Origin: Pseudoalteromonas phenolica
GTDB lineage: Bacteria > Pseudomonadota > Gammaproteobacteria > Enterobacterales > Alteromonadaceae
Direction: 5' to 3'
Length of the DNA: 64,000 nucleotides
Assembly (NCBI RefSeq): GCF_001444405.1
Contig: NZ_CP013188.1
Location: forward strand, 930,001-994,000
The translations under genes and the position numbers were made by a program. Below, piece by piece: positions 36,946-46,509 of this stretch (positions are counted from its first letter, which is position 1; each line of letters begins with the position of its first letter). A model generated the notes under the pieces. The model had not been told where the DNA came from, ran no database searches, and was given only the letters and a program-made list of their open reading frames with translations.

Positions 36946-37557
36946 CTACTTATGACGCTGCTCAAGTGTATCAATCACATCCTTTAAGTTTAACTCGCTA
37001 CGTTGCAATAAAACCGTTAGGTGATAAAGCAAGTCAGCTGATTCATTTAGCAACTCTTCATTGTCTTTTTTCATGGCGGCTAGTGCGACTTCAACACCTT
37101 CTTCGCCCACTTTTTGGCAACTGCGGCTTAAGTCTTTTGCAAACAATGACGCTGTATAACTTGATGCTGGATCTGCATCTTTACGTTCAACAATCACATT
37201 CTCAAGCTCAGCTAAAAAAGCTAAATGAGGTTTTGCATCACCAAAGCAACTTGTTGTACCCAAGTGGCAGGTTGGGCCTTTCGGGTTGGCAAGTACTAAG
37301 ATCGAGTCAAAGTCACAGTCTGTGTGTGCTGACACAAGCTCTAAATAGTTTTCTGAGGTTTCACCTTTAGTCCATAAACGCTGTTTAGAGCGAGAATAAA
37401 AGGTTACAAGGCCTTTCTCAAAAGTCATTTCAACGGCCGCTTGATCCATAAAACCTTGCATCAGAATTTGGCCGGTTGCTGCATCTTGAATGATCGCAGG
37501 TAGCATATCGGACTTTTTAAAATCAAGTTTTGATAAGTTTTCTTTAGTTAGTTGCAT
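36946..37557 (-). CDS. hisIE: Phosphoribosyl-AMP cyclohydrolase / phosphoribosyl-ATP pyrophosphohydrolase
   Basis: Bifunctional enzyme for the second and third steps of histidine synthesis. In 203 residues it has the HisI half (GFMDQAAVEMTFEKGLVTFYSRSKQRLWTKG-type sequence, with the metal-site Asp/Cys in AHTDCDFDS and the GPTCHLG Cys-His) and a HisE half (KVGEEGVEVALAAMKKDNEELLNESADLLYH). Last gene of the operon; overlaps hisF by ten bases. Confidence 0.97.
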   Translation of the reverse strand: MQLTKENLSKLDFKKSDMLPAIIQDAATGQILMQGFMDQAAVEMTFEKGLVTFYSRSKQRLWTKGETSENYLELVSAHTDCDFDSILVLANPKGPTCHLGTTSCFGDAKPHLAFLAELENVIVERKDADPASSYTASLFAKDLSRSCQKVGEEGVEVALAAMKKDNEELLNESADLLYHLTVLLQRSELNLKDVIDTLEQRHK

Positions 37558-38327
37558 AATCTCGCTGCGACCCCATTGTTTGCTAGGAATTGTTTAAGTT
37601 CGTTTATGTCTATGATGTTTTTGTGGAATACGCTTGCAGCAAGAGCACCGTCAACTTGGCTTTGCTCAAATACATCAACAAAGTCTTGCATGGTGCCTGC
37701 ACCGCCAGATGCGATAAGCGGCACGTCACAAATTGCTCTAATTTCAGATAATTGCTTATTGTCGTAGCCTTTACGCACACCGTCTTGGTTCATGCAGTTT
37801 AAAACAATTTCACCAGCGCCTAAATCTTGCACACGTTTAACCCATTCTTGTGTTTTATAACGGGTCCTTGAAGACGCATTTGGATCACCAGTGAGCTGAT
37901 AAACAAGATATTGATCTGTTTCAGCGTCATAAAAACTGTCGATACCGACGACAACACATTGTTTACCAAACTCATCGTGCAATTCTTTTATGAGTTCAGG
38001 TCTGTGTATTGCGGGGCTATTGATACTGATTTTATCAGCTCCACTTTCAAGCACTTTTGCTGCATCTGCAACAGACTTTATACCACCAGCGACACAAAAC
38101 GGAATGTCGATGTGACGGGCGATTTGCTCTACCCAAGTGACATCTAATAAACGTTTTTCTACACTGGCAGAAATTTCATAGAACACCAGCTCATCAGCGC
38201 CGGCCTTACTGTAAAGCTCGGCAAGTTCTAGAATGTCACCGACAACTTCATGACCTTTAAATTTGACGCCTTTTACTACTTGACCATTTTTTACATCAAG
38301 GCAAGGAATTATGCGTTTTGATAACAT
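37548..38327 (-). CDS. hisF: Imidazole glycerol phosphate synthase, cyclase subunit
   Basis: Cyclase half of the HisHF complex, producing imidazole glycerol phosphate and AICAR from PRFAR and ammonia. The 259-residue (beta/alpha)8 barrel has both catalytic Asp residues, in IPCLDVKNGQVVKGV (about residue 11) and VVGIDSFYD (about 130), plus VAGGIKSV and ASGGAGTM phosphate loops. It overlaps hisA by 19 bases and hisIE by ten. Confidence 0.97.
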   Translation of the reverse strand: MLSKRIIPCLDVKNGQVVKGVKFKGHEVVGDILELAELYSKAGADELVFYEISASVEKRLLDVTWVEQIARHIDIPFCVAGGIKSVADAAKVLESGADKISINSPAIHRPELIKELHDEFGKQCVVVGIDSFYDAETDQYLVYQLTGDPNASSRTRYKTQEWVKRVQDLGAGEIVLNCMNQDGVRKGYDNKQLSEIRAICDVPLIASGGAGTMQDFVDVFEQSQVDGALAASVFHKNIIDINELKQFLANNGVAARLCN

Positions 38328-39043
38328 GCAAGTGCCTCCTCAACTGTAAAAGCGCCATCAAGAAGAGATTTACCTAATATGACACCGCCTACACCAATTT
38401 CAGCGAGTCGTTTAATGTCATCCAATGAGCTCACTCCACCAGAGGCTTGCACTTTTATGTTGTTATTGTGTGCAACGATTTCTTCATACAGGGCAAAAGA
38501 GGGGCCTGTCATTGTGCCGTCTTTACTGATGTCCGTGCATAAAAAGTCAACAACTCCTAATTCCACATAAAAGTCGAGTAGGGTGAATAGGTCTTTGTCC
38601 GCATCGCTTAACCAACCATGTGTTGCAGGTGCCCAACCAGATTCGGTTTTGTTCACATCCAGTGCAATGACAAATTTTTCAGGGCCAAACTCTTTGATCC
38701 ACTCTGCAACTTGCGTTTGTTGATCTACTGCCATTGAACCAATAACGACTTGAGCTGCACCAGCTTCAATCCATTGTTTTACATCTTCATAGCTGCGTAC
38801 GCCGCCACCGACTTGGTAGGGGACGTTTAATGCTTTTGTTGCTGCTTGAATTTGTTGCCATTGCTTTTTTTGCGGATCACGAGCGCCTTCTAAATCTACT
38901 AAATGTAATTTTTCTGCGCCTGAGTTCTGATAGGCAAACAGACGTTCACCTAATTCAAATGGATAGAACTGAGCTGTGTCGTATTTACCTTGGTAGAGGC
39001 GAACAATTTGATTTTGTAGTACATCTAAAGCTGGAATTATCAT
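38309..39043 (-). CDS. hisA: ProFAR isomerase
   Basis: Isomerises ProFAR to PRFAR by an Amadori rearrangement. This 244-residue barrel is homologous to HisF. Catalytic Asp residues are in IPALDVLQNQIVRLYQGKY (about 7) and FVIALDVNKT (about 128), with phosphate loops VGGGVRSYED and ASGGVSSLDD. The hisH gene ends 12 bases upstream. Confidence 0.97.
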   Translation of the reverse strand: MIIPALDVLQNQIVRLYQGKYDTAQFYPFELGERLFAYQNSGAEKLHLVDLEGARDPQKKQWQQIQAATKALNVPYQVGGGVRSYEDVKQWIEAGAAQVVIGSMAVDQQTQVAEWIKEFGPEKFVIALDVNKTESGWAPATHGWLSDADKDLFTLLDFYVELGVVDFLCTDISKDGTMTGPSFALYEEIVAHNNNIKVQASGGVSSLDDIKRLAEIGVGGVILGKSLLDGAFTVEEALACYQNA

Positions 39044-39055
39044 GTTAACCTCTGC

Positions 39056-39646
39056 CTATACATTCCAATTTAAAAAGTTTGTTAAAAGCTTTGCGCCGAC
39101 TTGTGCACTTTTTTCAGGGTGAAATTGCATCCCTGCGTAGTTGTCTTTACAGACGATGGCAGAAAAGGTTTGACCATATTCGCCAGATGCTAAGGTGAAG
39201 TCATTCACACTGTGTGCAAAGCTATGCACAAAGTACACTTGATCTTTTGTAGTGATCCCTTGAGTTAACGCGTGAGGTTTTTCAATTACCAAATTATTCC
39301 AGCCCATGTGCGGTGCAGTTAAATTGCCTACTTCAAGCTCAGTTACAGCACCAGGGATCTTGTTCAAGCAGTTAACGTCACCTTCAGAAGTCTTTTCACA
39401 CAAAAGCTGCATACCTAGACATATGCCCATTAATGGCTTTTGATATTCATCGATGGCTTGCTGCCAACCATTATCAAGTAAACGCTTCATGGCAACAGAC
39501 GCGTGGCCAACACCAGGCAAAATTGCTCTGTCAAATTGTGCTAATTGTTCAGGGTCTGTAATAATTTCTGGATTAGCGCCTAGGCGGTCAAACGCAAAAC
39601 GCACAGAGTTAATATTGGCACAGCCGGTGTTTATAATGGCTATCAT
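39056..39646 (-). CDS. hisH: Imidazole glycerol phosphate synthase, glutamine amidotransferase subunit
   Basis: Supplies ammonia from glutamine to HisF. A class-I glutaminase of 196 residues with LPGVGHASVAM near residue 49, nucleophile Cys in MGICLGMQLL (about 77), and the His-Glu pair in QFHPEKSAQVG (about 177). The ATG at 39646 overlaps the hisB stop as ATGA; a GTG two codons upstream is less likely. Confidence 0.96.
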   Translation of the reverse strand: MIAIINTGCANINSVRFAFDRLGANPEIITDPEQLAQFDRAILPGVGHASVAMKRLLDNGWQQAIDEYQKPLMGICLGMQLLCEKTSEGDVNCLNKIPGAVTELEVGNLTAPHMGWNNLVIEKPHALTQGITTKDQVYFVHSFAHSVNDFTLASGEYGQTFSAIVCKDNYAGMQFHPEKSAQVGAKLLTNFLNWNV

Positions 39647-40704
39647 AAACACCCCTTAGAACTTGCTGTTAACTGGCTTGCATCCTTTTGGATTGCCACA
39701 CGTAATGCTCTTGAGAAAGCTTTAAATAACCCTTCTACTTGGTGGTGACAATTACCCTCTGATACGGACAAGATCAAACTCACAGCAGCATTATCAGAGA
39801 AAGACTTAAAGAAGTGCTCGACCATTTGTACATCTAAGTCCCCGACTTTTTCACGAGAGAAATCAGCATTGAGTACAAATGAGGCGCGGCCCGATAAATC
39901 AATCTGACATTCAGCTTTGCATTCATCCATTGGCAGCGCAAAACCATAACGGTTAATTTGCGTTTTTGTACCAAGGGCTTGTTTTACAACTTGGCCAAGC
40001 GCGATACCGATGTCTTCAACCAAGTGGTGCTCGTCTATGTGTAAGTCGCCAGAGGCTTTAATATTAAGGTAGATATTGGCGTGGGTTCTTATTTGATCCA
40101 ACATGTGATCAAAGAAACCTAACCCTGTAGAAATTTCTCCGCTAACGCCTCGGTCAAGATTAACAGCAACATCAATTTGTGTTTCTTTGGTGTTGCGCGT
40201 TACTGATGCTTCACGATTCTGAGTGGTTAATTGAGTAACAATTTGCGGCCAGTCACCTTCGTACAGAATACCTTGAATACACAAGTTATCAGCAAGGCCT
40301 AAATCAGTTTGACGGTCACCAATGACATATGACTTAGCAAGATCGACTTTTCCTGAGCGCATTAATTCTGTAAGTAATCCCGTTTTCGGTTTTCGACAAT
40401 TACAGTTATCTTCATCGAAGTGTGGGCAGATTAAAACGTCATCGAACTTGATCCCTTGTGATGAAAAAATTTCCATCATCTTGTCTTGTGCAACATCGAA
40501 GTCAGCGGTTGGGAAACTATCAGTGCCTAAGCCATCTTGGTTTGACACCATTACTAAGCGGTAACCTGCAGCTTGAAGTTGTAAAAGCGCAGGAATAACA
40601 TTTGGCAGTAGTACTAGCTTTTCTAGGCTGTCGACTTGTTTATCCGTGATTGGCTCATCAATTAATGTGCCGTCTCGGTCGATAAATAGATATGGTTGAC
40701 TCAT
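39643..40704 (-). CDS. hisB: Histidinol-phosphatase / imidazoleglycerol-phosphate dehydratase
   Basis: Bifunctional enzyme for steps seven and nine. In 353 residues the N-terminal HAD phosphatase shows FIDRDGTLIDEP and a zinc-binding loop ICPHFDEDNCNCRKPKTG. The C-terminal dehydratase (from about residue 168) shows GLGFFDHMLDQ, DLHIDEHHLVEDIGIALG and SEGNCHHQVEGLFKAFSRAL. The fused form is typical of enteric-type gammaproteobacteria. Confidence 0.97.
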   Translation of the reverse strand: MSQPYLFIDRDGTLIDEPITDKQVDSLEKLVLLPNVIPALLQLQAAGYRLVMVSNQDGLGTDSFPTADFDVAQDKMMEIFSSQGIKFDDVLICPHFDEDNCNCRKPKTGLLTELMRSGKVDLAKSYVIGDRQTDLGLADNLCIQGILYEGDWPQIVTQLTTQNREASVTRNTKETQIDVAVNLDRGVSGEISTGLGFFDHMLDQIRTHANIYLNIKASGDLHIDEHHLVEDIGIALGQVVKQALGTKTQINRYGFALPMDECKAECQIDLSGRASFVLNADFSREKVGDLDVQMVEHFFKSFSDNAAVSLILSVSEGNCHHQVEGLFKAFSRALRVAIQKDASQLTASSKGCL

Positions 40705-40720
40705 TTTTATTCCTTACTAC

Positions 40721-41776
40721 TTATAGGCCATTAAGCCAGTCGGTGACTTGTTGTAATTCTTGCTCTGTGCCGATCGAAATTCTAATCCAATCATCTTGGT
40801 CGAATAATACAAATGGGCGCATTATCAAACCAGATTGCATGGCAACATCAATGGCTGCTTTGTCTTTTAAACGGATAGTGACAAAGTTTGCATAGCTGTC
40901 TAACACAGCGGCTACTTGCTTGCTGTTTTTAAGTGCTAATGAAAGCTCAGCTTTCGCTGCATTTAAAATTTGCACTTGGCGTTTTACTTGAGTGATGGCA
41001 TCTTTACTTAATGCTTGTGCTGCTATGGCAGCAACCAAAGTCGAAACTGGGTAAGGTGCGATGACCTTTCTGACGATATTCAATAGTTCGCTGTTAGAAA
41101 GCATGAAACCCGTTCTTAGACCTGCTAAAGCAAAAGCCTTAGAAAGTGTTCTTAAGACAACAATATTATTGAAATCTTGTAACAGACTGACAGAAGAATA
41201 TGCTTCACAAAATTCAATATAAGCTTCATCTACAACAACAATAGCCTTACCAGACAATTCATCCGCGATTTCAGCAATTTTCTCTACAGGTAAAATTGCG
41301 CCGGTCGGATTATTTGGATTACAAATAAAAACCAGTTTTGATAGCGCACACGCTTCGCTAATTGTGGTTTTATCGTCATTAATTAGTTGCTCTTGGCTCA
41401 ATACATTCAATGCGACGTTGTGTGTATCAGCCGTGACTTTATACATGCCGTAAGTTGGTGCAAAAATACTGATTGAATCTTTGCCCGGCTCGCAGAAAGT
41501 TCTAACTAACAGCTCTATTCCTTCGTCAGCACCGCGTGTCATTAATACATTTTCTTCGCTTACGCCTGCATAATCAGCGTATGCATCAATCACTGCTTGC
41601 GGTTGAGGATCAGGATAACGATTCAAGTTATCTAGACTTACGTCAAAAGTCTTAGCATACGGGCTTTCATTTGCATTTAACCAAGTTGAACCCGTTAGTT
41701 TCATGCTTTTAGCTGAGCTATACGCTTTTAGCTCATTGATATTCTTTGGTAACAGCGTGGTGATCACATCACTCAT
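40721..41776 (-). CDS. hisC: Histidinol-phosphate aminotransferase
   Basis: PLP-dependent conversion of imidazole acetol phosphate to histidinol phosphate. Class I/II aminotransferase of 351 residues with NANESPYAKTFD near the start, FICNPNNPTGAILP, VVDEAYIEFCE (PLP-nitrogen Asp) and the Schiff-base Lys in LRTLSKAFALAGLRTGF (about residue 214). Abuts hisD with no gap. Confidence 0.96.
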   Translation of the reverse strand: MSDVITTLLPKNINELKAYSSAKSMKLTGSTWLNANESPYAKTFDVSLDNLNRYPDPQPQAVIDAYADYAGVSEENVLMTRGADEGIELLVRTFCEPGKDSISIFAPTYGMYKVTADTHNVALNVLSQEQLINDDKTTISEACALSKLVFICNPNNPTGAILPVEKIAEIADELSGKAIVVVDEAYIEFCEAYSSVSLLQDFNNIVVLRTLSKAFALAGLRTGFMLSNSELLNIVRKVIAPYPVSTLVAAIAAQALSKDAITQVKRQVQILNAAKAELSLALKNSKQVAAVLDSYANFVTIRLKDKAAIDVAMQSGLIMRPFVLFDQDDWIRISIGTEQELQQVTDWLNGL

Positions 41777-43066
41777 TTACAAATTCTCCAAACGCACTTT
41801 AACGGCATTGGCGTGTGCGTCTAATCCTTCTGCATCAGCAAGCGGTAAAATCGCTTTGCTTAAATTCACTAAACCCGAAGGGGTAATACTTTGCACAGTA
41901 TATGTTCTATAGAAGTCCATTAAATTAAGACTTGAGTAGACTTTACTGTAGCCATAAGTTGGTAATACGTGATTTGTACCAGAGGCATAGTCTCCCGCAG
42001 ACTCAGGCGTATAATCACCAACAAACACAGATCCTGCATTTTTAACTAACCCGACATATTGGTCGGCTTGGTCAATTTGTAAAATAAGGTGTTCAGGACC
42101 ATATTTGGCAGAAACGTCAAACGCCTGTCCCATGTCATCGACTAATATCAAGGCACTGTTCTCTAGCGCCGCACGTGCGATATCTGCACGAGATAAGGCT
42201 TCAAGTTGAAGCTCAATTTGCTGCTGTGTTAGGGCAATGATTTCTTCGCTATTACATACAAGCAACACTTGAGAATCACGGCCGTGCTCTGCTTGAGAGA
42301 GTAAATCAGCGGCGATAAAAGCTGGATTTGCACGCTCATCAGCAATGACCATAACTTCAGAAGGGCCTGCAGGCATATCAATCGCAAACCCAGGTACAGA
42401 CTGACTAAGCAGTTGTTTGGCCATGGTTACATAGCTATTACCAGGACCAAATACTTTATTTACCTTAGGGACAGACTCGGTGCCATAGGCCATAGCCGCG
42501 ATAACACCTGCGCCACCACTTTCGATGATAGTGGTGATCCCGCATAGTTTAGCTGCATATAAAATGGCAGGGTGGATGCGCTCATTACCATTCACTGGCG
42601 TTGCTAATACCACAGTTGTGGCACCAGATAGCTGTGCACACACGCCTTGCATTAAAACAGAAGAAGGCAGTGGCGCACTGCCACCGGGTACATAAAGGCC
42701 TATAGCATCAATCGCTTCAAATTTTAATTCACACACCACGCCCGGTGCGGTTTCAATCTTTTTAGACACCGGTTGTTGCTGTTGGTGAAACGCTTTGATG
42801 TTGCTATAAGCTAAATCAATGGCTTGCTTTAAAGACGGCTCAAGCAAGTCTTCACTTTGCGCTATTTCTTCGCTCGGCACACGTAAACGAGGCTGTTCAC
42901 GTTTGTCGAACTTTTTAGCAAACTCAAGTAATGCGTTGTCACCGTTAGCAATGACATCATTAATTATCGCTTGTGTTTGCTTCTCAATCGACTCACTGGC
43001 TGTAACTGCAGGTCTTTCTAAAATTGCTGCCTGTGCTGATTGAGAACCCTCATTCCATTTAAACAC
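41777..43066 (-). CDS. hisD: Histidinol dehydrogenase
   Basis: Zinc and NAD enzyme for the last two oxidations to histidine. The 429-residue protein has GLYVPGGSAPLPSSVLMQGV, FGPGNSYVTMAKQLL, IDMPAGPSEVMVIAD, the metal-site QAEHGRDSQVLL and YTPESAGDYASGTNHVLPT. Full length. Confidence 0.97.
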   Translation of the reverse strand: MFKWNEGSQSAQAAILERPAVTASESIEKQTQAIINDVIANGDNALLEFAKKFDKREQPRLRVPSEEIAQSEDLLEPSLKQAIDLAYSNIKAFHQQQQPVSKKIETAPGVVCELKFEAIDAIGLYVPGGSAPLPSSVLMQGVCAQLSGATTVVLATPVNGNERIHPAILYAAKLCGITTIIESGGAGVIAAMAYGTESVPKVNKVFGPGNSYVTMAKQLLSQSVPGFAIDMPAGPSEVMVIADERANPAFIAADLLSQAEHGRDSQVLLVCNSEEIIALTQQQIELQLEALSRADIARAALENSALILVDDMGQAFDVSAKYGPEHLILQIDQADQYVGLVKNAGSVFVGDYTPESAGDYASGTNHVLPTYGYSKVYSSLNLMDFYRTYTVQSITPSGLVNLSKAILPLADAEGLDAHANAVKVRLENL

Positions 43067-43071
43067 AGTTG

Positions 43072-43971
43072 TTACTCCATCATTTTTTCAATTGGCATAA
43101 CGAGGATAGAGTTTGCACCAAGTGCCTTTAGCTCTTCCATGGTTTCCCAGAATAGTGTTTCGCTGCTAACCATGTGTAGCGCCACATAATCGTCAGAGCC
43201 AGCAAGTGATAGTAGGGTAGGCTGACCAGTACCTGGCAGTAGTTCACACACTTCGGTTAATTTTGCTTTAGGCGCGTGAAGCATGATGTACTTACTTTCT
43301 TTGGCTTGCTTAACACCTTTTAAGCGCGGCATTAATTTATTGATTAGTGCCAGCTTATCTTCATCGTTAAGTTTTGGGTTTTGAATAAGGCATGCATTTG
43401 ATTCAAGAATAGTATCACCTTGCATTAAGCCGTTTGCTTCAAGTGTTGCGCCAGTAGAAACGAGATCACAGATTGCATCAGCAAGTCCAGCACGAGGAGC
43501 GACTTCTACAGAGCCTGTTAGCATTACCGCGCTTGCGTTAATGCCTTCACGTTTTAGGTAGCCTTTTAGAATTTCAGGGTAAGTTGTTGCAATACGCTTG
43601 CCTTCAAACCATGACTTATCTTGCGGACCAAGCTCTTGTGGCCATGCAAGTGCAAGGCGGCAATAACCAAAATCTAACTTAGACAGTTTCAGTACTTCAG
43701 AATATTGGTTTAGACTCTGACGCTCAGCTTGTGTTTCTTCGAGTACGTTTTCGCCAACGATACCTAGGTCACATACACCGTCCATAACAAGACCTGGAAT
43801 ATCGTCATCACGAACACGTAAAACATCGATTGGCATATTGGTTGAGTGTGCAATTAAGCGTTGTTCACGAAGGTTTAATTTAACACCTAGTTGCTTGAGA
43901 AGTTCTTGGCAATCTTTTGAAAGTCTGCCTGATTTTTGAATTGCGATTCTTAAACGATTGTTAGTACTCAT
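43072..43971 (-). CDS. hisG: ATP phosphoribosyltransferase (long form)
   Basis: First and feedback-regulated step of histidine synthesis, joining ATP and PRPP. At 299 residues it is the long form with its own C-terminal regulatory domain (after about 225), so no HisZ partner is needed. LRIAIQKSGRLSKDCQELLKQ at the start, GVCDLGIVGENVLEE, and the PRPP loop DAICDLVSTGATLEANGL are present. First structural gene after the leader and attenuator. Confidence 0.97.
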   Translation of the reverse strand: MSTNNRLRIAIQKSGRLSKDCQELLKQLGVKLNLREQRLIAHSTNMPIDVLRVRDDDIPGLVMDGVCDLGIVGENVLEETQAERQSLNQYSEVLKLSKLDFGYCRLALAWPQELGPQDKSWFEGKRIATTYPEILKGYLKREGINASAVMLTGSVEVAPRAGLADAICDLVSTGATLEANGLMQGDTILESNACLIQNPKLNDEDKLALINKLMPRLKGVKQAKESKYIMLHAPKAKLTEVCELLPGTGQPTLLSLAGSDDYVALHMVSSETLFWETMEELKALGANSILVMPIEKMME

Positions 43972-43996
43972 AATTTATATCCTTTGTTCTAAAACG

Positions 43997-44020
43997 AAAA
44001 ACCCCGAGGGAACCTCGGGG
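43997..44020 (-). terminator. his attenuator hairpin
   Basis: On the minus strand CCCCGAGG-TTC-CCTCGGGG is followed by five T residues, a classic attenuator 25 bases before hisG. Its central GAGGTTCC (44016-44009) is perfectly complementary to GGAACCTC upstream in the leader (minus strand of 44049-44056), which can form the competing antiterminator. Confidence 0.9.
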
Positions 44021-44092
44021 CGATATAAATTCTGAGCTGAGTCGCCGGGAGGTTCCTTTTAGGAATAACCCACCAGCGAAAGACCTGACAGG

Positions 44093-44143
44093 CTATTCGG
44101 GTGTATGATGGTGATGATGAATAGTTGTCAGTGTAATAAACAT
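44093..44143 (-). CDS. hisL: his operon leader peptide
   Basis: A 16-codon frame, MFITLTTIHHHHHTPE, ending in TAG, with five consecutive His codons (CAT CAT CAC CAT CAT). This is the attenuation peptide of the his operon: when charged tRNA-His is scarce the ribosome stalls on these codons and the terminator downstream does not form. It is shorter in its His run than the seven of E. coli. Confidence 0.93.
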   Translation of the reverse strand: MFITLTTIHHHHHTPE

Positions 44144-44285
44144 GTAAATTCTCTTAATCAATTTTGATAACTTAATTAGAAGAACATATTTTACGGTTTC
44201 AGTGCAACTAAAATTTTGAATTTTTTAAAGTATAAATTATAACTGTCGATAATAAGAAGTAGGTACAGACATTCTGGAGAACGAG

Positions 44286-44513
44286 ATGGATGTGTTTAAA
44301 CCATTGTTAAATAACATAATTAGACTTGAGGTGTCACATAAGCCGACCTTTTATGTTGCAGGTGTTATAGATAATAAAGTTGAAAAAATAAAACTCGATA
44401 AAGCCAAAAAAGAAGACGTAAAAAGAAAACTCAACGAGCAATCAACCAATAAAAAGCAAAAACAAAATGAAAACGACGTGGAAGACGGTAAGCATTTAGA
44501 TATATGGGCGTAA
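44286..44513 (+). CDS. Small highly charged protein of unknown function
   Basis: A 75-residue frame with a convincing ribosome binding site (CTGGAGAACGAG directly before the ATG at 44286). The N-terminal half looks folded (FKPLLNNIIRLEVSHKPTFYV), the C-terminal half is a lysine/asparagine/glutamine-rich charged tail (about residues 33-68) ending HLDIWA. It lies between the divergent his leader and yoaA on the yoaA strand. No family is recognised. Confidence 0.6.
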   Translation: MDVFKPLLNNIIRLEVSHKPTFYVAGVIDNKVEKIKLDKAKKEDVKRKLNEQSTNKKQKQNENDVEDGKHLDIWA

Positions 44514-44597
44514 CATATTCTTTATGTTTTAAAACACTCGGTTGCTCATCTAAACACTTAACCGTACAATTGCAAAAAACACTGCCGTAGTCATTTC

Positions 44598-46508
44598 TTG
44601 CAAATTAAAACGCTTTTTTCAGAATCAGGTCCATTAGCTTTAAATATTCCTGGATACATACCTAGACAGCCACAAATTGAGATGGCTGAGATGGTGCATG
44701 CCGCAATAGAAAATAAATCTCAATGTGTAGTCGAGGCAGGGACTGGTACGGGTAAAACATTCGCGTATTTAATTCCAGTGTTACTCAGCGATAAAAAATC
44801 GATCATCTCAACAGGGTCTAAAGCACTGCAAGAACAGCTTTACCATCGAGATTTACCGCAACTTGCTAAAATTCTGAATAAAGGACGAAAAGTTGCTCTG
44901 TTAAAAGGGCGAGCAAACTATCTTTGCACCTATCGGCTTGATCAGCATGTTGCACATGTACCAACCGATGATCCTGATGTGATGCACCAACTTGCCATGG
45001 TTGCTAAGTTTGCCTCACAAACTAACACGGGTGATTTAGCCGATTGTGTTGGTATTGAAGAAGATGCCAAAGTATTACCTTACGTAAACTCTACGGCGGA
45101 TAACTGTTTAGGTAAAGAGTGCCCTGATTTCGCTGAATGCTACATAAGAAAAGCGCGTATTAAAGCCATGGAAGCTGATATTGTGGTGATCAATCATCAC
45201 TTATTCTTCGCAGATATGGCGGTGAAAGATTCTGGCTTTGCTGAACTTATGCCTGACGCTGATAATTATATTTTTGATGAAGCACACCAAATTCCCGAAA
45301 TTGCCAGTGATTACTTTGGTGACAGTATAAGTACCAAACAGCTGGTGGCTTTGATCAATGATCTGCGTTTAATCTACCGTTCTGATATTCCAGACATGTT
45401 GCAATTGGGCAATACACTCAATAAGTTAGAAACGGCAGTTGCCGATCTTCGACTGGCTTTTGCAGGCGAAAGTTCTCGGGGAGATTGGCGAGAATCTTTA
45501 ACCAGCAAAACCATTTGCGATGCGCTGCACCGTGTCATTTCAGATTTAGATTTCTTGTATAAAGTCTTAAAACTTTGCCTGGATAGAAGCGACAAAATTG
45601 AACATCCATTTGAAAAAGTGTTGCAGTTCAAAAACCAATTAGAGCGCGCATTTGATACCACACAGACGGGTTACAGCTATTGGTACGAGACAACGCGACG
45701 TTTCTTAACAATTAATATCACACCCTTGAACGTCGCAAATAAATTCAAAGAAATTATAGAGCGTACGCAAGCGAGTTTTACTTTTGCATCTGCGACCCTA
45801 TCAGTAAATGACTCGTTAGATCATTTTAATAAGAGCTTAGGTTTAAAGCCGAAGCATCAATTATTGGTAGAAAGTCCGTTTGATTATGAAAATCAGGCGG
45901 TGTTATGTATGCCTAGATATTTGCCGGAAACCAGTGATGATATGATGCCTCATAGCTTGGTAAAACTCGCCAAAGAGCTTATAAAGGCAGCAAAAGGGCG
46001 TACATTTTTACTTTTCACAAGTTATCGAGTCATGCACTTAGTTTATGAGGGGTTAAGTACAGCTACTGAATATCCCGTGTTTATGCAGGGACAATCGTCT
46101 AAGCGGATCATTCTTGAACAGTTTATTCGACACGGAAACGCGGTATTAATGGGCACGGCTTCTTTTTGGGAAGGGGTTGATGTTCGTGGTGATGCACTCA
46201 GTTGTGTTTTAATCGATAAACTGCCTTTTACATCACCTGACGACCCATTATTACAAGCTAGAATGAAAGATTGTGAATTAACAGGTGGTGAGCCTTTTGA
46301 AGACATCCAATTACCCCAAGCAATCATTAACCTTAAACAAGGTGTCGGTCGCTTAATTAGAGATCACAGTGATAAAGGTGTACTTGTCATTTGCGATAAC
46401 CGTCTAGTTACGCGAAAATATGGGCAGACATTTTTACAAAGCTTACCTAATATGCGCCGCACAAGAGATTTTCAAAGCGCATTACAGTTTTTAGAGAACA
46501 TAGAATAA
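44598..46508 (+). CDS. yoaA: DinG-family ATP-dependent DNA helicase YoaA
   Basis: XPD-like 5'-3' helicase of 636 residues, the same length as E. coli YoaA. Walker A VVEAGTGTGKTFAYL (about 43-57), DEAH-type box FDEAHQIPE and C-terminal motif GVGRLIRDHSDKG are visible. Four Cys expected for the iron-sulphur cluster are in NYLCTYR, LADCVG and NCLGKECPDFAEC. YoaA acts in DNA repair and, in E. coli, partners with the Pol III chi subunit. The only start compatible with family length is a TTG at 44598 without a good binding site, so the exact start is uncertain. Confidence 0.93.
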   Translation: MQIKTLFSESGPLALNIPGYIPRQPQIEMAEMVHAAIENKSQCVVEAGTGTGKTFAYLIPVLLSDKKSIISTGSKALQEQLYHRDLPQLAKILNKGRKVALLKGRANYLCTYRLDQHVAHVPTDDPDVMHQLAMVAKFASQTNTGDLADCVGIEEDAKVLPYVNSTADNCLGKECPDFAECYIRKARIKAMEADIVVINHHLFFADMAVKDSGFAELMPDADNYIFDEAHQIPEIASDYFGDSISTKQLVALINDLRLIYRSDIPDMLQLGNTLNKLETAVADLRLAFAGESSRGDWRESLTSKTICDALHRVISDLDFLYKVLKLCLDRSDKIEHPFEKVLQFKNQLERAFDTTQTGYSYWYETTRRFLTINITPLNVANKFKEIIERTQASFTFASATLSVNDSLDHFNKSLGLKPKHQLLVESPFDYENQAVLCMPRYLPETSDDMMPHSLVKLAKELIKAAKGRTFLLFTSYRVMHLVYEGLSTATEYPVFMQGQSSKRIILEQFIRHGNAVLMGTASFWEGVDVRGDALSCVLIDKLPFTSPDDPLLQARMKDCELTGGEPFEDIQLPQAIINLKQGVGRLIRDHSDKGVLVICDNRLVTRKYGQTFLQSLPNMRRTRDFQSALQFLENIE

Positions 46509-46509
46509 T

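Noticed and set aside
36903..37370. 155-codon plus-strand frame over hisIE
   Set aside because: Fully antisense to a clear his gene; starts inside the his terminator.
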